Assembly: GCF_003333325.1 (NCBI RefSeq)
Contig: NZ_QOLC01000066.1
Location: forward strand, 36,939 to 100,938
DNA from: Candidatus Ulvibacter alkanivorans
GTDB lineage: Bacteria; Bacteroidota; Bacteroidia; Flavobacteriales; Flavobacteriaceae
Reading direction: 5' to 3'
DNA: 64,000 nt
The notes below the pieces were generated by a model. It was given only the letters and a program-made list of their open reading frames with translations. It was not told where the DNA came from and searched no databases. Numbering within the stretch: the stretch's first letter is position 1; every line of letters starts with the position of its first letter. Shown piece by piece: positions 33,807 through 43,322 of this stretch. The position numbers and the translations under genes are program-made.

Positions 33807-34487
33807 ATGAAAATTACATTTTATGGGCAGAATTCCCTGGCAATAACTGTAGGAGGTAAAAATTTGATCATCGATCCATTTATTACCGGAAATAAATTGG
33901 CCAAGGACAAGGTCGATATCAACACGCTTAAAGCCGATTATATTCTGCTTACGCACGCACACCAAGATCATATATTAGATGCAGAAGCAATCGCCAAAAA
34001 TACAGGTGCTGTTATTGTAAGTAACTATGAAATTGCTACGCACTACGAGAACAAAGGTTTTGAAGTACATCCAATGAATCACGGAGGTGGTTGGCAGTTC
34101 GGTTTTGGCTATGTCAAGTATGTGAATGCCATCCATACCAGCTCATTTCCAGATGGGAGTTATGGCGGTCAGCCCGGCGGATTTGTCATCGAAGGAGAAC
34201 ATAAGAATATCTATATCGCAGGTGATACGGCACTTACTATGGACATGAAACTGATTCCGCTACAAACAAAATTAGATCTCGCTATTTTGCCAATAGGAGA
34301 CAACTTTACCATGGGGGTCGATGATGCGATCCTTGCTAGCGATTTTGTGGAATGCGACAAGGTTCTGGGCGTACACTACGACACCTTTGGCTATATTGAA
34401 ATTGATCATGAAGCGGCGAAGAAAAAATTCTACGATGCAGACAAAGACCTCATGCTGCTGGAAATTGGTGATTCGATAGAACTATAG
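33807..34487 (+). CDS. UPF0173 metal-dependent hydrolase
   Basis: A 226-residue metallo-beta-lactamase-fold protein of UPF0173. The metal motif THAHQDH (residues about 49-55), HTSSF (His at about 113), GDTALTMDM (Asp of GD) and a C-terminal His (GVHYDTFGYIEID) supply the usual ligands. It is cytosolic, with no signal peptide. It sits between menA (27-nt gap) and menC (5-nt gap), so is co-transcribed with menaquinone genes. No substrate is established for UPF0173; the context is suggestive only. Confidence 0.9.
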   Translation: MKITFYGQNSLAITVGGKNLIIDPFITGNKLAKDKVDINTLKADYILLTHAHQDHILDAEAIAKNTGAVIVSNYEIATHYENKGFEVHPMNHGGGWQFGFGYVKYVNAIHTSSFPDGSYGGQPGGFVIEGEHKNIYIAGDTALTMDMKLIPLQTKLDLAILPIGDNFTMGVDDAILASDFVECDKVLGVHYDTFGYIEIDHEAAKKKFYDADKDLMLLEIGDSIEL

Positions 34488-34492
34488 TAAAC

Positions 34493-35533
34493 TTGAAAGC
34501 TACCTACCACAAACACATACTGCAATTTAAGCGGCCCAGCGGTACCTCTAGAGGTGTGTTAAAGACTAAAGAGACTTGGTTTCTAATACTGAAAGCGTCG
34601 GGAAAAGTAGGAATTGGCGAATGTGGTTTATTGCGTGGGCTAAGCATTGATGATCGCCCAGATTATGAAGAAACTCTAAAATGGGTCTGTGATCATATAG
34701 ATAAAGGAGAAACGCAGCTCCTCGATGCGCTCACCGAATTTCCTTCCATTCAATTTGGAATCGAAACGGCATTCCAATCGTTGAGAGCCAACACTCCTTT
34801 TGAATTGTTTCCAACTTATTTTACAAATAATAAAGCTCCCATACCCATTAACGGACTCATTTGGATGGGGGATAAGGCATTTATGAGGGCGCAGATCGTC
34901 GAAAAAATTGAACAAGGCTTCAGCTGTATCAAAATGAAAATAGGCGCGATCGACTTTCAGACTGAACTAGAATTATTGCGTTATATACGATCTGAATTCG
35001 ATGCTTCAGCCATAGAACTACGTGTCGATGCCAACGGTGCATTTCAGCCTTCCGAAGCCCTAGAAAAACTAACCCAATTGGCAGCATATAACCTCCATTC
35101 TATCGAACAACCGATTCAACAAGGACAATGGGAGGCAATGGCGCAATTGTGCGAAAAAACACCCTTGCCAATTGCATTAGACGAAGAATTGATCGGGGTT
35201 TATTCCGAAGAAAAGAAAGAACAACTCTTAACCAGCATTCAACCCCAATATATAATATTAAAACCTAGCTTGATTGGTGGATTTCAAGCCAGTGACACCT
35301 GGATTCGACTCGCAGAAGCACGATCGATTGGTTGGTGGATCACTTCTGCTCTGGAAAGTAATGTAGGATTAAACGCTATTTCACAATACACCTACACAAA
35401 AAATAGTAAATTGCCACAAGGATTAGGAACAGGTAGTTTATACACCAACAACATTCCATCCCCGTTACACGTAGCTCATGGAAACTTGTATTATAAACAG
35501 GAGGGGAATTGGGATTTTAATAAAATTATGTAA
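34493..35533 (+). CDS. menC: o-Succinylbenzoate synthase-like enolase-superfamily enzyme
   Basis: Dehydrates SHCHC to o-succinylbenzoate in menaquinone synthesis. A 346-residue enolase-superfamily protein with a complete active site: Lys147-x-Lys149 (IKMKIG), metal ligands Asp179 (RVDANG), Glu205 (SIEQPI) and Asp230 (ALDEEL), and the base Lys257 (ILKPSLIGG). The start is TTG at 34493, 5 nt after the UPF0173 stop; it fixes the family N-terminus and no ATG fits better. The superfamily also includes dipeptide epimerases, but the location between menA and menE makes MenC the clear choice. Confidence 0.88.
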   Translation: MKATYHKHILQFKRPSGTSRGVLKTKETWFLILKASGKVGIGECGLLRGLSIDDRPDYEETLKWVCDHIDKGETQLLDALTEFPSIQFGIETAFQSLRANTPFELFPTYFTNNKAPIPINGLIWMGDKAFMRAQIVEKIEQGFSCIKMKIGAIDFQTELELLRYIRSEFDASAIELRVDANGAFQPSEALEKLTQLAAYNLHSIEQPIQQGQWEAMAQLCEKTPLPIALDEELIGVYSEEKKEQLLTSIQPQYIILKPSLIGGFQASDTWIRLAEARSIGWWITSALESNVGLNAISQYTYTKNSKLPQGLGTGSLYTNNIPSPLHVAHGNLYYKQEGNWDFNKIM

Positions 35534-35584
35534 CAAAAACAGTCTAGTGGGGACTTACAGCCACATTTAAAATTTATTGAACTT

Positions 35585-36538
35585 ATGTACATAGCGCAGG
35601 CATTTAGATTTTTAAACGATTGGTGGCGATATTTGGTTGGAGCGGTTATAATCTTCTTAGCAAGTCAGTTTGGGGCCATCCCTTTTATTGGAGCAGTAGC
35701 TTATAAACTAATGAGTGAAGGCAAAGATCTTAGCGCTCTGGAAGATCCCAACAAATTAATGACGGTGCTCGACTCTAATCTTACATTGTTCTTAATGTTG
35801 TTAAGTTTTGCAATTGGTCTTGCCGTATTGATCTTGATCGTTAAATATTTGCACAATCAATCCATGCGCTCACTTACCACAGCTCGTAAAAAGACGGATT
35901 GGGGACGTATTTGGTTTGGTTTTTTATTGATCGTGTGTACCACGGTGGTGTTAACAACTATCGATTACTATACCAACCCTGACAGTTATGTATTGCAATT
36001 CGATTTGATCCCCTTTTTAATCTTAGCGGTTATCGCAATTATAATGGTGCCCTTACAAACCAGTTTTGAAGAATACCTATTTAGAGGGTATTTAATGCAA
36101 GGGATAGGCGTGATCGCTAAAAATCGCTGGTTGCCGCTAGTGATCACTTCGGTTATTTTTGGCGGGCTACACTTTTTTAATCCCGAAGTAGAAAAACTAG
36201 GTAACATCATCATGGTGTATTATATAGGCACCGGATTCTTTTTGGGTGTTATGACCCTTATGGACGAGGGGATGGAACTGGCATTGGGATTCCATGCCGG
36301 TAACAATCTTATTACTGCATTGCTGGTAACGGCAGATTGGACGGTTTTTCAGACAAATTCGGTTTTAAAAGATGTGTCTGATCCCAGCGCCGGCTTCGAT
36401 GTGTTAATACCGGTTCTTATCGTTTATCCTATTTTTCTTGCCATTATGGCGTGGCGTTATAAATGGAGCGATTGGAAGTATAAGCTCTTCGGAAAAGTGG
36501 TTCCTCCACCACAAACGCAATCCACAGAAATACCATAA
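35585..36538 (+). CDS. CPBP family intramembrane metalloprotease (CAAX protease-like)
   Basis: A 317-residue polytopic membrane protein, eight helices predicted by eye. The glutamic intramembrane protease motifs of the CPBP (Rce1/abortive) family are present: Glu-Glu in TSFEEYLFRGYLMQG (EExxxR, about 159-165), GGLHFFNPE (FxxxH type, about 197-202) and GFHAGNNL (HxxxN, near 240). Family knowledge: Rce1-like prenyl-protein proteases and bacterial immunity proteins; substrates in Bacteroidota are unknown. Located between menC (51-nt gap) and menE (5-nt gap), in the menaquinone operon, with no known link to quinone synthesis. Confidence 0.85.
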   Translation: MYIAQAFRFLNDWWRYLVGAVIIFLASQFGAIPFIGAVAYKLMSEGKDLSALEDPNKLMTVLDSNLTLFLMLLSFAIGLAVLILIVKYLHNQSMRSLTTARKKTDWGRIWFGFLLIVCTTVVLTTIDYYTNPDSYVLQFDLIPFLILAVIAIIMVPLQTSFEEYLFRGYLMQGIGVIAKNRWLPLVITSVIFGGLHFFNPEVEKLGNIIMVYYIGTGFFLGVMTLMDEGMELALGFHAGNNLITALLVTADWTVFQTNSVLKDVSDPSAGFDVLIPVLIVYPIFLAIMAWRYKWSDWKYKLFGKVVPPPQTQSTEIP

Positions 36539-36543
36539 GCACG

Positions 36544-37623
36544 GTGAAAAGAACCTCACACCATATTCACCCTGCCTTTACGCTAAACGGTTTGCATTTT
36601 GAAACAGCCGAAGAACTACATGGCTTTGCAAAACAGTTAAAAGCAGACGGGGATGAACATGAAGTGAGCATGGGGAAGTTTCTAATTCGTTGGTTGGATG
36701 ATAATGATACTATTCCCGTAAGAACATCGGGCTCTACAGGAAAGCCTAAGAAAATTGCACTGTCCAAATCTTCAATGATCAATAGTGCAATGGCTACCGG
36801 TACCTTTTTTAAAGTGGGCGAACACGCTTCCGCTCTTTTATGTCTGCACCCTAAGTTTATTGCCGGTAAAATGATGATCGTACGGGCCATGGTAATGGGT
36901 TGGCAATTACATGTGGTGGCACCGGAAAAAGACGCGCTAACACAATACGATAATGATTACGATTTTGCTGCCATGGTACCCTACCAAGTAAACCATTCCA
37001 TTAAGGACTTGGGGAAGGTGAAGAAGCTCATTATTGGCGGCGGACCCGTTTCTAACGAACTGGAAGCCAAATTGCAGAAAGTAGATACCGAAGCTTTTGC
37101 AACCTACGGAATGACCGAAACTTGTACCCATATTGCAGTAAGACGACTAAATGGTCCGGCCCGTTCCAACACGTATTCGGCTATGCCCGACGTTAAGTTT
37201 GATGTCGACAAAAGAGGATGTTTAAGAATCGAAGCCCCTAAAATAGTCGATAAGGTGCTTAAGACCAACGACATCGTCGACCTACAATCAAAGACCTCGT
37301 TTCGATGGTTAGGCCGTTACGATAACGTGATTAACAGCGGTGGGATTAAGATCTACCCGGAATCGGTAGAACAACAGCTTCAAGCGTATATTTCGTATCC
37401 GTTTATCATTGCTTCGGAAAAGGATGAAGCCTTAGGAGAGCGCTTGATCTTGGTCCTTGAAAAAAACAGCGATGAACAACTCCCTAACTATACCGAAGCA
37501 TTTTCAAAACTTGCTCCGTACGAAAAACCCAAACGAATCTATACTGTCTCAAAATTCGCTTATACCAAGACGGGCAAAGTAAAACGTCGCCACATCATGG
37601 AAGTGGTACGTAAATATCGGTAA
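36544..37623 (+). CDS. menE: o-Succinylbenzoate-CoA ligase-like AMP-binding protein
   Basis: Activates o-succinylbenzoate with ATP and CoA in menaquinone synthesis. The 359-residue ANL-family protein is at the short end because the family's N-terminal part is reduced. Motifs: A3 phosphate loop TSGSTGKPKKIALSKS (about 60-75), A5 ATYGMTETCTHIA, DNVINSGGIKIYPESVE (A8 hinge) and the A10 lysine in TKTGKVKRRHI. The start codon is GTG at 36544, 5 nt after the CPBP stop. The substrate is inferred from the position next to menC and menA. Other ANL acyl-CoA ligases have longer N-termini. Confidence 0.85.
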   Translation: MKRTSHHIHPAFTLNGLHFETAEELHGFAKQLKADGDEHEVSMGKFLIRWLDDNDTIPVRTSGSTGKPKKIALSKSSMINSAMATGTFFKVGEHASALLCLHPKFIAGKMMIVRAMVMGWQLHVVAPEKDALTQYDNDYDFAAMVPYQVNHSIKDLGKVKKLIIGGGPVSNELEAKLQKVDTEAFATYGMTETCTHIAVRRLNGPARSNTYSAMPDVKFDVDKRGCLRIEAPKIVDKVLKTNDIVDLQSKTSFRWLGRYDNVINSGGIKIYPESVEQQLQAYISYPFIIASEKDEALGERLILVLEKNSDEQLPNYTEAFSKLAPYEKPKRIYTVSKFAYTKTGKVKRRHIMEVVRKYR

Positions 37624-37744
37624 GAGGTATTCTATTTTTTGAACGCACATGTCTATCGAAGTATCAAAGCTGTGATGCCCAAGTTTTTTGTATATTGAAC
37701 TCTAAATGATGCTTTTAGCTCCCCAAGCATAAACGATTCTGCTT

Positions 37745-40700
37745 ATGAAAAATTGGTTGGAACGAGGAGTTAACTATCAAATTGCAGTTTGGATAGGACT
37801 TTCGATAGTACTCATTATATGTATCTCTCTCTTTAGGATCAACGATTTTATCGCGCATCCGCAGCATGGTCACGTCGAACACGCAGATGCAATCAACGCC
37901 ATAATTTTTAGCCAGGAACACTATTGGACCGCCTTATGGTTCAAGACCTTTTTTGTGTTGGACTTTTTCTGGGCGGCATTCTTACTGTTGATCGTTGCCT
38001 ATTTTATTCGGACGCTATTAAAGTCTCGATTTTTCACGATTGGCTCTAAAACAATTACCGCAGGACAGATCTATTTTACTGCTGTAATTTTGTTGCTCAT
38101 AATAGAAATAATAGAAGCGTTGGCCTATGGTTATAAGGGGGTTAGACAACTCATCTCTCTTGAACTTATAGTAAGCATCAAATTAGGATTATATGTAATA
38201 TGCGCTTTGTTCTTTCTGTATTGGGCGTTGCAACGATTTATTTTTCCGAAGGCAAAGAACTTTATACGATTTTTACAAACGTCGCTACTTAGTGTCTTGT
38301 TTATTATAATTATCTATTTATTGGTAACTGCAATGCCGCAAGGTGGCACCTTGTTAGTTACGCTGTTCTACAGTCCGTTGAACATTCTATTCCTATTTTT
38401 CCTACTTACCTTTTTAGCCATTTTGCTGTCTCATTTTCCGGTCTATGTGGATATCTGGTTGTACGGCGATCGTGATTGTGTGAGTCTGAATATGTCTAAA
38501 CGGCATACTCGAATTCTCGGATTCGGAATTATTTACTACGGTACCCATAGGTCTTCCAAAGAAAAAAAGAACGAATTCAACAACGAAGATGTAAAAATGT
38601 TAAGACGTAGTCTAGGCGTTCTTATCTATGGGGCTGTTTTTCATATTTTTATTGCCTTGATTCCTCGGTATTTTGAGATCTACTTTGATACCGTTAAGGT
38701 CACCTTCTTCCTGCTGATCATTACGTACGTCATTTACTATGTGTGGGGACAGATGTACAACAATTGGAAACACATCTTAGACAAAAGCGATCAAGTGGAA
38801 ATTCGGCGAACCATCGCGACAATAGTCAAATATGTCCGTTTCTTTCCGTGGTACTTCGGTCTATGTACGCTAATGGTACTAACGACCGCGGTCTTAGCAA
38901 TGGTATATCAATGGAGTGTAATTCCCTTGATATTCATGTTGGTAACGATTATTTGCCAGATGTATCTTTATATCTACTTTAAAATATGTCGCACCTTCTT
39001 TAAGTATGTATTTTATTCGAATTCGCTTTATAACCGTAATTCCGATATGTTCGATGCTACCACTTTAGAACTGTTTAAAAAATATGCGAAAGTAGAAAAC
39101 CAGAAAGTAGCGATAGTGAATAGACAATTCGCTAAATTAAGTGATAACATCAGCTATTTGAATTTAATGCGATGGAGTGGTATTTTTTCTTTTGTTACCA
39201 TTGTTGCTGCTAATATTTGGATCGGTTTTTCTTCGGCTCTAAATCCGATAAACATCATTATTCTGTACATTATTCTATTCTACTCCTTTATTATTTTGCT
39301 TTGGAAACATGTGTTGTATTACTATCGACTTAGAGAGGAAAAAAAGGCGCTTAACTTCTTTAGATTTGGAATTCCGCTCATCGTATTTTCCATAATTGGC
39401 TGGTGTGTATATAGCGCCGGGCAGCCTAATAACTTGCATTCGTTAAGCTTAACAAAAGCTGAACCTCGACTGGAGTTCACAGATTTCTTAAAGAATAAAC
39501 TTTCGCAGAACACAGAGAAGAAACCTAATTATTTCTTCGTGGGATCCTATGGCGGCGGACTGAAAGCAAACTTATGGAATCTTTTGCTGCTCAACAGGTT
39601 GGATGAAATTAGTGAAGGGGATTTTATGAAGCGAACAGTGGTCATGTCCGGTGTTTCCGGCGGTGCCGTAGGAATAGGAAACTACTCGGCTTTAGTGGCG
39701 AACGAGGATGATCCGTCACGATTGCGCGAGGCGATAGAGCGAATTGGAGTCTCTAATGTGTTGTCTACAGAGCTAACTTACTTAATGGGATGGGATATGC
39801 TTCGGGAGTATGCGCACTTCGGAAACTATCGCGGTAAGGATCGATCGTATTACAGCATGCAAAAGCATGCGAAAAATGTAGGCATGCCTTTGAAGGATTA
39901 CAATACCTACGGCTTTTCTGAATACTGGGAACGAACTTACGACAAACGAAAAAGAAAGTATCCACTTCTCGTAATGAATACGACTTCTGTAGCGGGAAGA
40001 CAAGGCGTTGTTGCGACAGTGCGATTTTCAGATAGTACATTTGCAGGGGCTGATAATCTAACACAGTTCTATGACAATGAAACCGGTTCTAATGTAACCT
40101 TGACCTACTATGGGGCGGTATCGACCACGAACCGATTCCCGCTTTTTAGTCCAACAGCGAAAATACGCGGCCAAGGAAGCTATCTAGATGGCGGCTATTT
40201 TGAGAATTCGGGTATGCTGAGTGCACTGGAGGTGTACGATGCCATTCAACGAGACGATGATTTCGTAAATAAGATCCAACCCGTTTTTATCAATATCATA
40301 AACTCCAAGAACTTTTATATAGAAGAGAAACTAATAGAATGGGGCTTTCAGGCCTCCGACCTAAAAGACTCCGGAGAATTGGCCTCTATTATAGGCACGG
40401 TAGTGTCTATCGATAAATTGCCACGCTATGTCTATAATAAGATCGAGAATAGAGGATTTGCAGTAGTTCCTATTATGATGCCTCACAAATTAAGTTATAC
40501 CGATGTACAAGCTGTGATAAAAGCAAAGGTCAAGGACCCATTACGACTTATGGACAGTATCAAGGTACACAATAAGATCATCGACGATGCGCTGCATTCT
40601 TATGAGCGCTATAAACGCGATGCGTGGGGAGTGGTAGAACCTCCGTTGGCTCGTATATTGGGAGAGCCCGCGGTTCGCTATCAGGAAGCTATGATCTATT

Positions 40701-40867
40701 TTCATAAAGACCTGGATAAGACCATGGAACGTGTCTTTAGCTTTATAGAAACCGATACGCTCGTAACCGACCAAAACAAGAATACACTGCGACGACCCTC
40801 TTCCAATTATCGCAGAATGAAAAGTAAGACGCAAGGCAATATTGAGTCAAAAAAAGATAGTTTGTAA
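37745..40867 (+). CDS. Polytopic membrane protein with C-terminal patatin-like phospholipase domain
   Basis: A 1040-residue protein. About 13 transmembrane helices occupy residues 14-560. The C-terminal soluble patatin domain starts at about 595 with an oxyanion loop SYGGGLKANLW, has the nucleophile elbow MSGVSGGAVG (GVSGG, Ser638) and the dyad Asp815 in DGGYFENSG. These three elements suggest an active serine acyl hydrolase. The DNA between is not repetitive. The enzyme would face the cytoplasm or periplasm depending on topology, which I cannot tell. Substrate unknown, membrane lipids likely by family. It is monocistronic, with no clear partner. The large membrane part is unusual for the family. 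Confidence 0.8.
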   Translation: MKNWLERGVNYQIAVWIGLSIVLIICISLFRINDFIAHPQHGHVEHADAINAIIFSQEHYWTALWFKTFFVLDFFWAAFLLLIVAYFIRTLLKSRFFTIGSKTITAGQIYFTAVILLLIIEIIEALAYGYKGVRQLISLELIVSIKLGLYVICALFFLYWALQRFIFPKAKNFIRFLQTSLLSVLFIIIIYLLVTAMPQGGTLLVTLFYSPLNILFLFFLLTFLAILLSHFPVYVDIWLYGDRDCVSLNMSKRHTRILGFGIIYYGTHRSSKEKKNEFNNEDVKMLRRSLGVLIYGAVFHIFIALIPRYFEIYFDTVKVTFFLLIITYVIYYVWGQMYNNWKHILDKSDQVEIRRTIATIVKYVRFFPWYFGLCTLMVLTTAVLAMVYQWSVIPLIFMLVTIICQMYLYIYFKICRTFFKYVFYSNSLYNRNSDMFDATTLELFKKYAKVENQKVAIVNRQFAKLSDNISYLNLMRWSGIFSFVTIVAANIWIGFSSALNPINIIILYIILFYSFIILLWKHVLYYYRLREEKKALNFFRFGIPLIVFSIIGWCVYSAGQPNNLHSLSLTKAEPRLEFTDFLKNKLSQNTEKKPNYFFVGSYGGGLKANLWNLLLLNRLDEISEGDFMKRTVVMSGVSGGAVGIGNYSALVANEDDPSRLREAIERIGVSNVLSTELTYLMGWDMLREYAHFGNYRGKDRSYYSMQKHAKNVGMPLKDYNTYGFSEYWERTYDKRKRKYPLLVMNTTSVAGRQGVVATVRFSDSTFAGADNLTQFYDNETGSNVTLTYYGAVSTTNRFPLFSPTAKIRGQGSYLDGGYFENSGMLSALEVYDAIQRDDDFVNKIQPVFINIINSKNFYIEEKLIEWGFQASDLKDSGELASIIGTVVSIDKLPRYVYNKIENRGFAVVPIMMPHKLSYTDVQAVIKAKVKDPLRLMDSIKVHNKIIDDALHSYERYKRDAWGVVEPPLARILGEPAVRYQEAMIYFHKDLDKTMERVFSFIETDTLVTDQNKNTLRRPSSNYRRMKSKTQGNIESKKDSL

Positions 40868-40984
40868 TATTCGCTCTAGATAGAAAAAGCACTTCACTCA
40901 TTATAAAGTAGTGTTCGCTCATTGTTCGTTTTTTTTCTTCGGAAGCCTAGGTAGTTTTAATCTATAATTCTAAAACACTACCTT

Positions 40985-42841
40985 ATGAAAACGCTATTTT
41001 ACACCTTATGCTTATGTTTCTTGTCGCTTCAAGTAACTGCACAACAAAAAACAATTACCGGAACCGTTAGCGATGACAATGGACTGCCACTACCCGGTGC
41101 CAATGTCATTGTAAAAAACACCTCCAAAGGAACCCAAACCGATTTTGATGGGAACTATAAGATCACTGCTTCAGTGGGTCAGGTATTAGTATTTACGTAC
41201 GTTGGCTTTGAGACCGTTGAGAAGAAAATTAAAACGAATACGACTAATATCAATGTGCAACTATTAGCAGGTTCAGCCTTAGATGAAGTTGTTGTTACCG
41301 GTTATAGTAACTCAAGACGAAAGCGAATGAGTGTAAGCTATCAACAAAAGCTTGAAGGAAAAGCCGCAGGCGTACAAGTTAGTGGAGCTACCGGCGATCT
41401 AAATAGTTCGTCCATCACCTACCGATACGCTAATACCAATCCTAATTCTGAATCGTATGCAAAGATTGAAGAAAATATCTTTAAACGAGTGGAACTTGCA
41501 CCGCTCTCTACCTTTTCTATCGATGTGGATAAAGCCGGATACAGTAATGTGCGTCGCATGATCAATAATGGAGAGAAGATCCCTAAGGACGCAGTAAAAA
41601 TAGAAGAGATGGTCAATTATTTTGCGTACAAATATCCGCAACCAACCGGAAATGATCCGTTCTCGATCAACACCGAAGTTGTTAATTCCCCATGGAACGA
41701 TAAAGCGAAATTAGTTAGGATCGGACTTAAGGGAAAAGAGATCCCACTAGACAAGGTGCCGGCTTCCAATTTGGTCTTTCTCTTAGATGTTTCTGGATCA
41801 ATGAATAGCCCCAACAAACTTCCATTATTACAAAAAGCCTTAGAAATTCTTGTGGATCAATTGCGTGAAACAGATAAGGTTTCGATCGTAGTCTATGCCG
41901 GAGCCGCCGGTGTTGTACTAAAGCCTACATCCGGTGCAAATAAAAAAGCCATATTAAAAGCGATCAATTCATTAAATGCAGGAGGGTCTACAGCCGGCGG
42001 TGCAGGAATAAGACTAGCGTACAAAATTGCCGAAGCGCAATTTATTGAAGGGGGAAACAATCGGGTGATACTTGCTACCGACGGCGACTTTAACGTAGGA
42101 GCGTCCAGTGACCGTGACATGGAAGACCTCATTGAAGAAAAAAGAAAGAGTGGCGTATTCTTGACATGCTTAGGATTTGGAATGGGGAATTATAAGGATT
42201 CGAAAATGGAGACATTGGCCGATAAGGGCAACGGAAATCATGCCTATATAGATACCATGCAAGAAGCTAAGAAAGTACTGGGAACTGAGTTCTTCGGAAC
42301 CATATATACCATCGCAAAAGATGTTAAGATACAAGTCGAATTCAATCCTGCTAAGGTTCAAGCTTACCGCCTCATTGGGTATGAAAACAGATTGCTGAAT
42401 GACGAAGATTTTAAGGATGACACCAAAGATGCAGGAGAGCTGGGAAGTGGCCATACGGTTACCGCTTTGTATGAGATCATACCAACAGGGGTGAAGAGTA
42501 TATACGTAAAAGATGTACCGGGATTAAAATATACGACCGCCACGTCTAATTCATATACAGATGAATTGTTAACTGTAAAGTTTAGGTATAAGACACCTGC
42601 CGGTTCGGTTAGTAAACTAATTGTAAAAAGTGTACAAGATACCGGGAAAAGTATCGATCAAGCTTCAATCGATTTAAAATTTTCGGCAGCAGTGGCCTTA
42701 TTCGGAATGCAACTTCGAGATTCTGAGTTTATCGATACTAAAAAGGCTTCCGAAGTAATTAAACTGGCAGAAGCGGGGAGAGGTGAAGACCCGGAAGGGT
42801 ATCGCGCAGAGTTCATCCGATTGGTGAAAAGTCATAAATAG
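40985..42841 (+). CDS. Exported VWA-domain protein with SusC-like N-terminal extension
   Basis: A 618-residue exported protein. Signal peptide 1-20 (ending QVTAQ); carboxypeptidase-D regulatory-like fold at about 23-95 (GTVSDDNGLPLPGANVIVKN, FDGNYKI, FTYVGFETVE). Residues 99-135 read LDEVVVTGYSNSRRKRMSVSYQ, the junction usually leading into a TonB-dependent receptor plug, but a VWA module follows at about 262-430 instead. Its metal site is complete: Asp268-x-Ser270-x-Ser272 (DVSGS), Thr336 (GGSTAGG), Asp366 (TDGD). The C-terminal 180 residues resemble DUF3520. The role is probably in protein-protein contact at the cell surface; no enzyme motif. Confidence 0.85.
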   Translation: MKTLFYTLCLCFLSLQVTAQQKTITGTVSDDNGLPLPGANVIVKNTSKGTQTDFDGNYKITASVGQVLVFTYVGFETVEKKIKTNTTNINVQLLAGSALDEVVVTGYSNSRRKRMSVSYQQKLEGKAAGVQVSGATGDLNSSSITYRYANTNPNSESYAKIEENIFKRVELAPLSTFSIDVDKAGYSNVRRMINNGEKIPKDAVKIEEMVNYFAYKYPQPTGNDPFSINTEVVNSPWNDKAKLVRIGLKGKEIPLDKVPASNLVFLLDVSGSMNSPNKLPLLQKALEILVDQLRETDKVSIVVYAGAAGVVLKPTSGANKKAILKAINSLNAGGSTAGGAGIRLAYKIAEAQFIEGGNNRVILATDGDFNVGASSDRDMEDLIEEKRKSGVFLTCLGFGMGNYKDSKMETLADKGNGNHAYIDTMQEAKKVLGTEFFGTIYTIAKDVKIQVEFNPAKVQAYRLIGYENRLLNDEDFKDDTKDAGELGSGHTVTALYEIIPTGVKSIYVKDVPGLKYTTATSNSYTDELLTVKFRYKTPAGSVSKLIVKSVQDTGKSIDQASIDLKFSAAVALFGMQLRDSEFIDTKKASEVIKLAEAGRGEDPEGYRAEFIRLVKSHK

Positions 42842-42858
42842 TTTAACCTATAAAAAAA

Positions 42859-42884
42859 AAGGAGCCAAAGCGGCTCCTTTTTTT
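42859..42884. terminator. Bidirectional terminator between the VWA gene and DoxX
   Basis: AAGGAGCC, loop AAAGC, GGCTCCTT, with an A-run before and a T-run after, so it works for both convergent genes. The minus-strand gene's stop codon lies in the T-run. Confidence 0.85.
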
Positions 42885-43305
42885 ATTGTTGCATCTTTAA
42901 ATAATAGTCTACCGAGTGTTTGCCCGACCCATAGAACAAGAAGAAAAGACAGGCCAACAAGACCACAATAGATAGAATAAGATTAGTTACATTCATGTCG
43001 CCTATAAAATTAAGTAAAACAGCGCCTATCAATATGGGCAATTGTGCGATGATCGCCCATCGCGTTAAGAGACCAAATACGATAAGTAATCCACCAACAA
43101 AATGGGCAGGGGCAACATAATGTACAAAGAGCATGTCTCCGGTATAACTCTCTAAGGGTTTAATAAGTTCCATAAGTACGTCCATATTAGACATAAAGTC
43201 GATTCCCTTTATAAATAAAAAAACGCCAAGAGCAACTCGTAATAGATCAAGTGGGTAATACGTATGGGCATTGGCCCATTTGTTCAAAGACTTAATAGTT
43301 CCCAT
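42883..43305 (-). CDS. DoxX family membrane protein
   Basis: A 140-residue four-helix membrane protein of the DoxX family: helices at about 18-36 (LLRVALGVFLFIKGIDFM), 62-82 (HFVGGLLIVFGLLTRWAII), 85-105 and 107-125. The KGIDF motif after helix 1 and the terminal GSGKHSVDYYLK are family-typical. It is a paralogue of the one at 32345-32716, of low similarity. It shares a bidirectional terminator with the VWA gene. A 19-bp palindrome lies 18-36 bp upstream of its start and is a candidate operator. Its molecular role is not known. Confidence 0.82.
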   Translation of the reverse strand: MGTIKSLNKWANAHTYYPLDLLRVALGVFLFIKGIDFMSNMDVLMELIKPLESYTGDMLFVHYVAPAHFVGGLLIVFGLLTRWAIIAQLPILIGAVLLNFIGDMNVTNLILSIVVLLACLFFLFYGSGKHSVDYYLKMQQ

Positions 43306-43322
43306 GATGATATAAGTTATTG

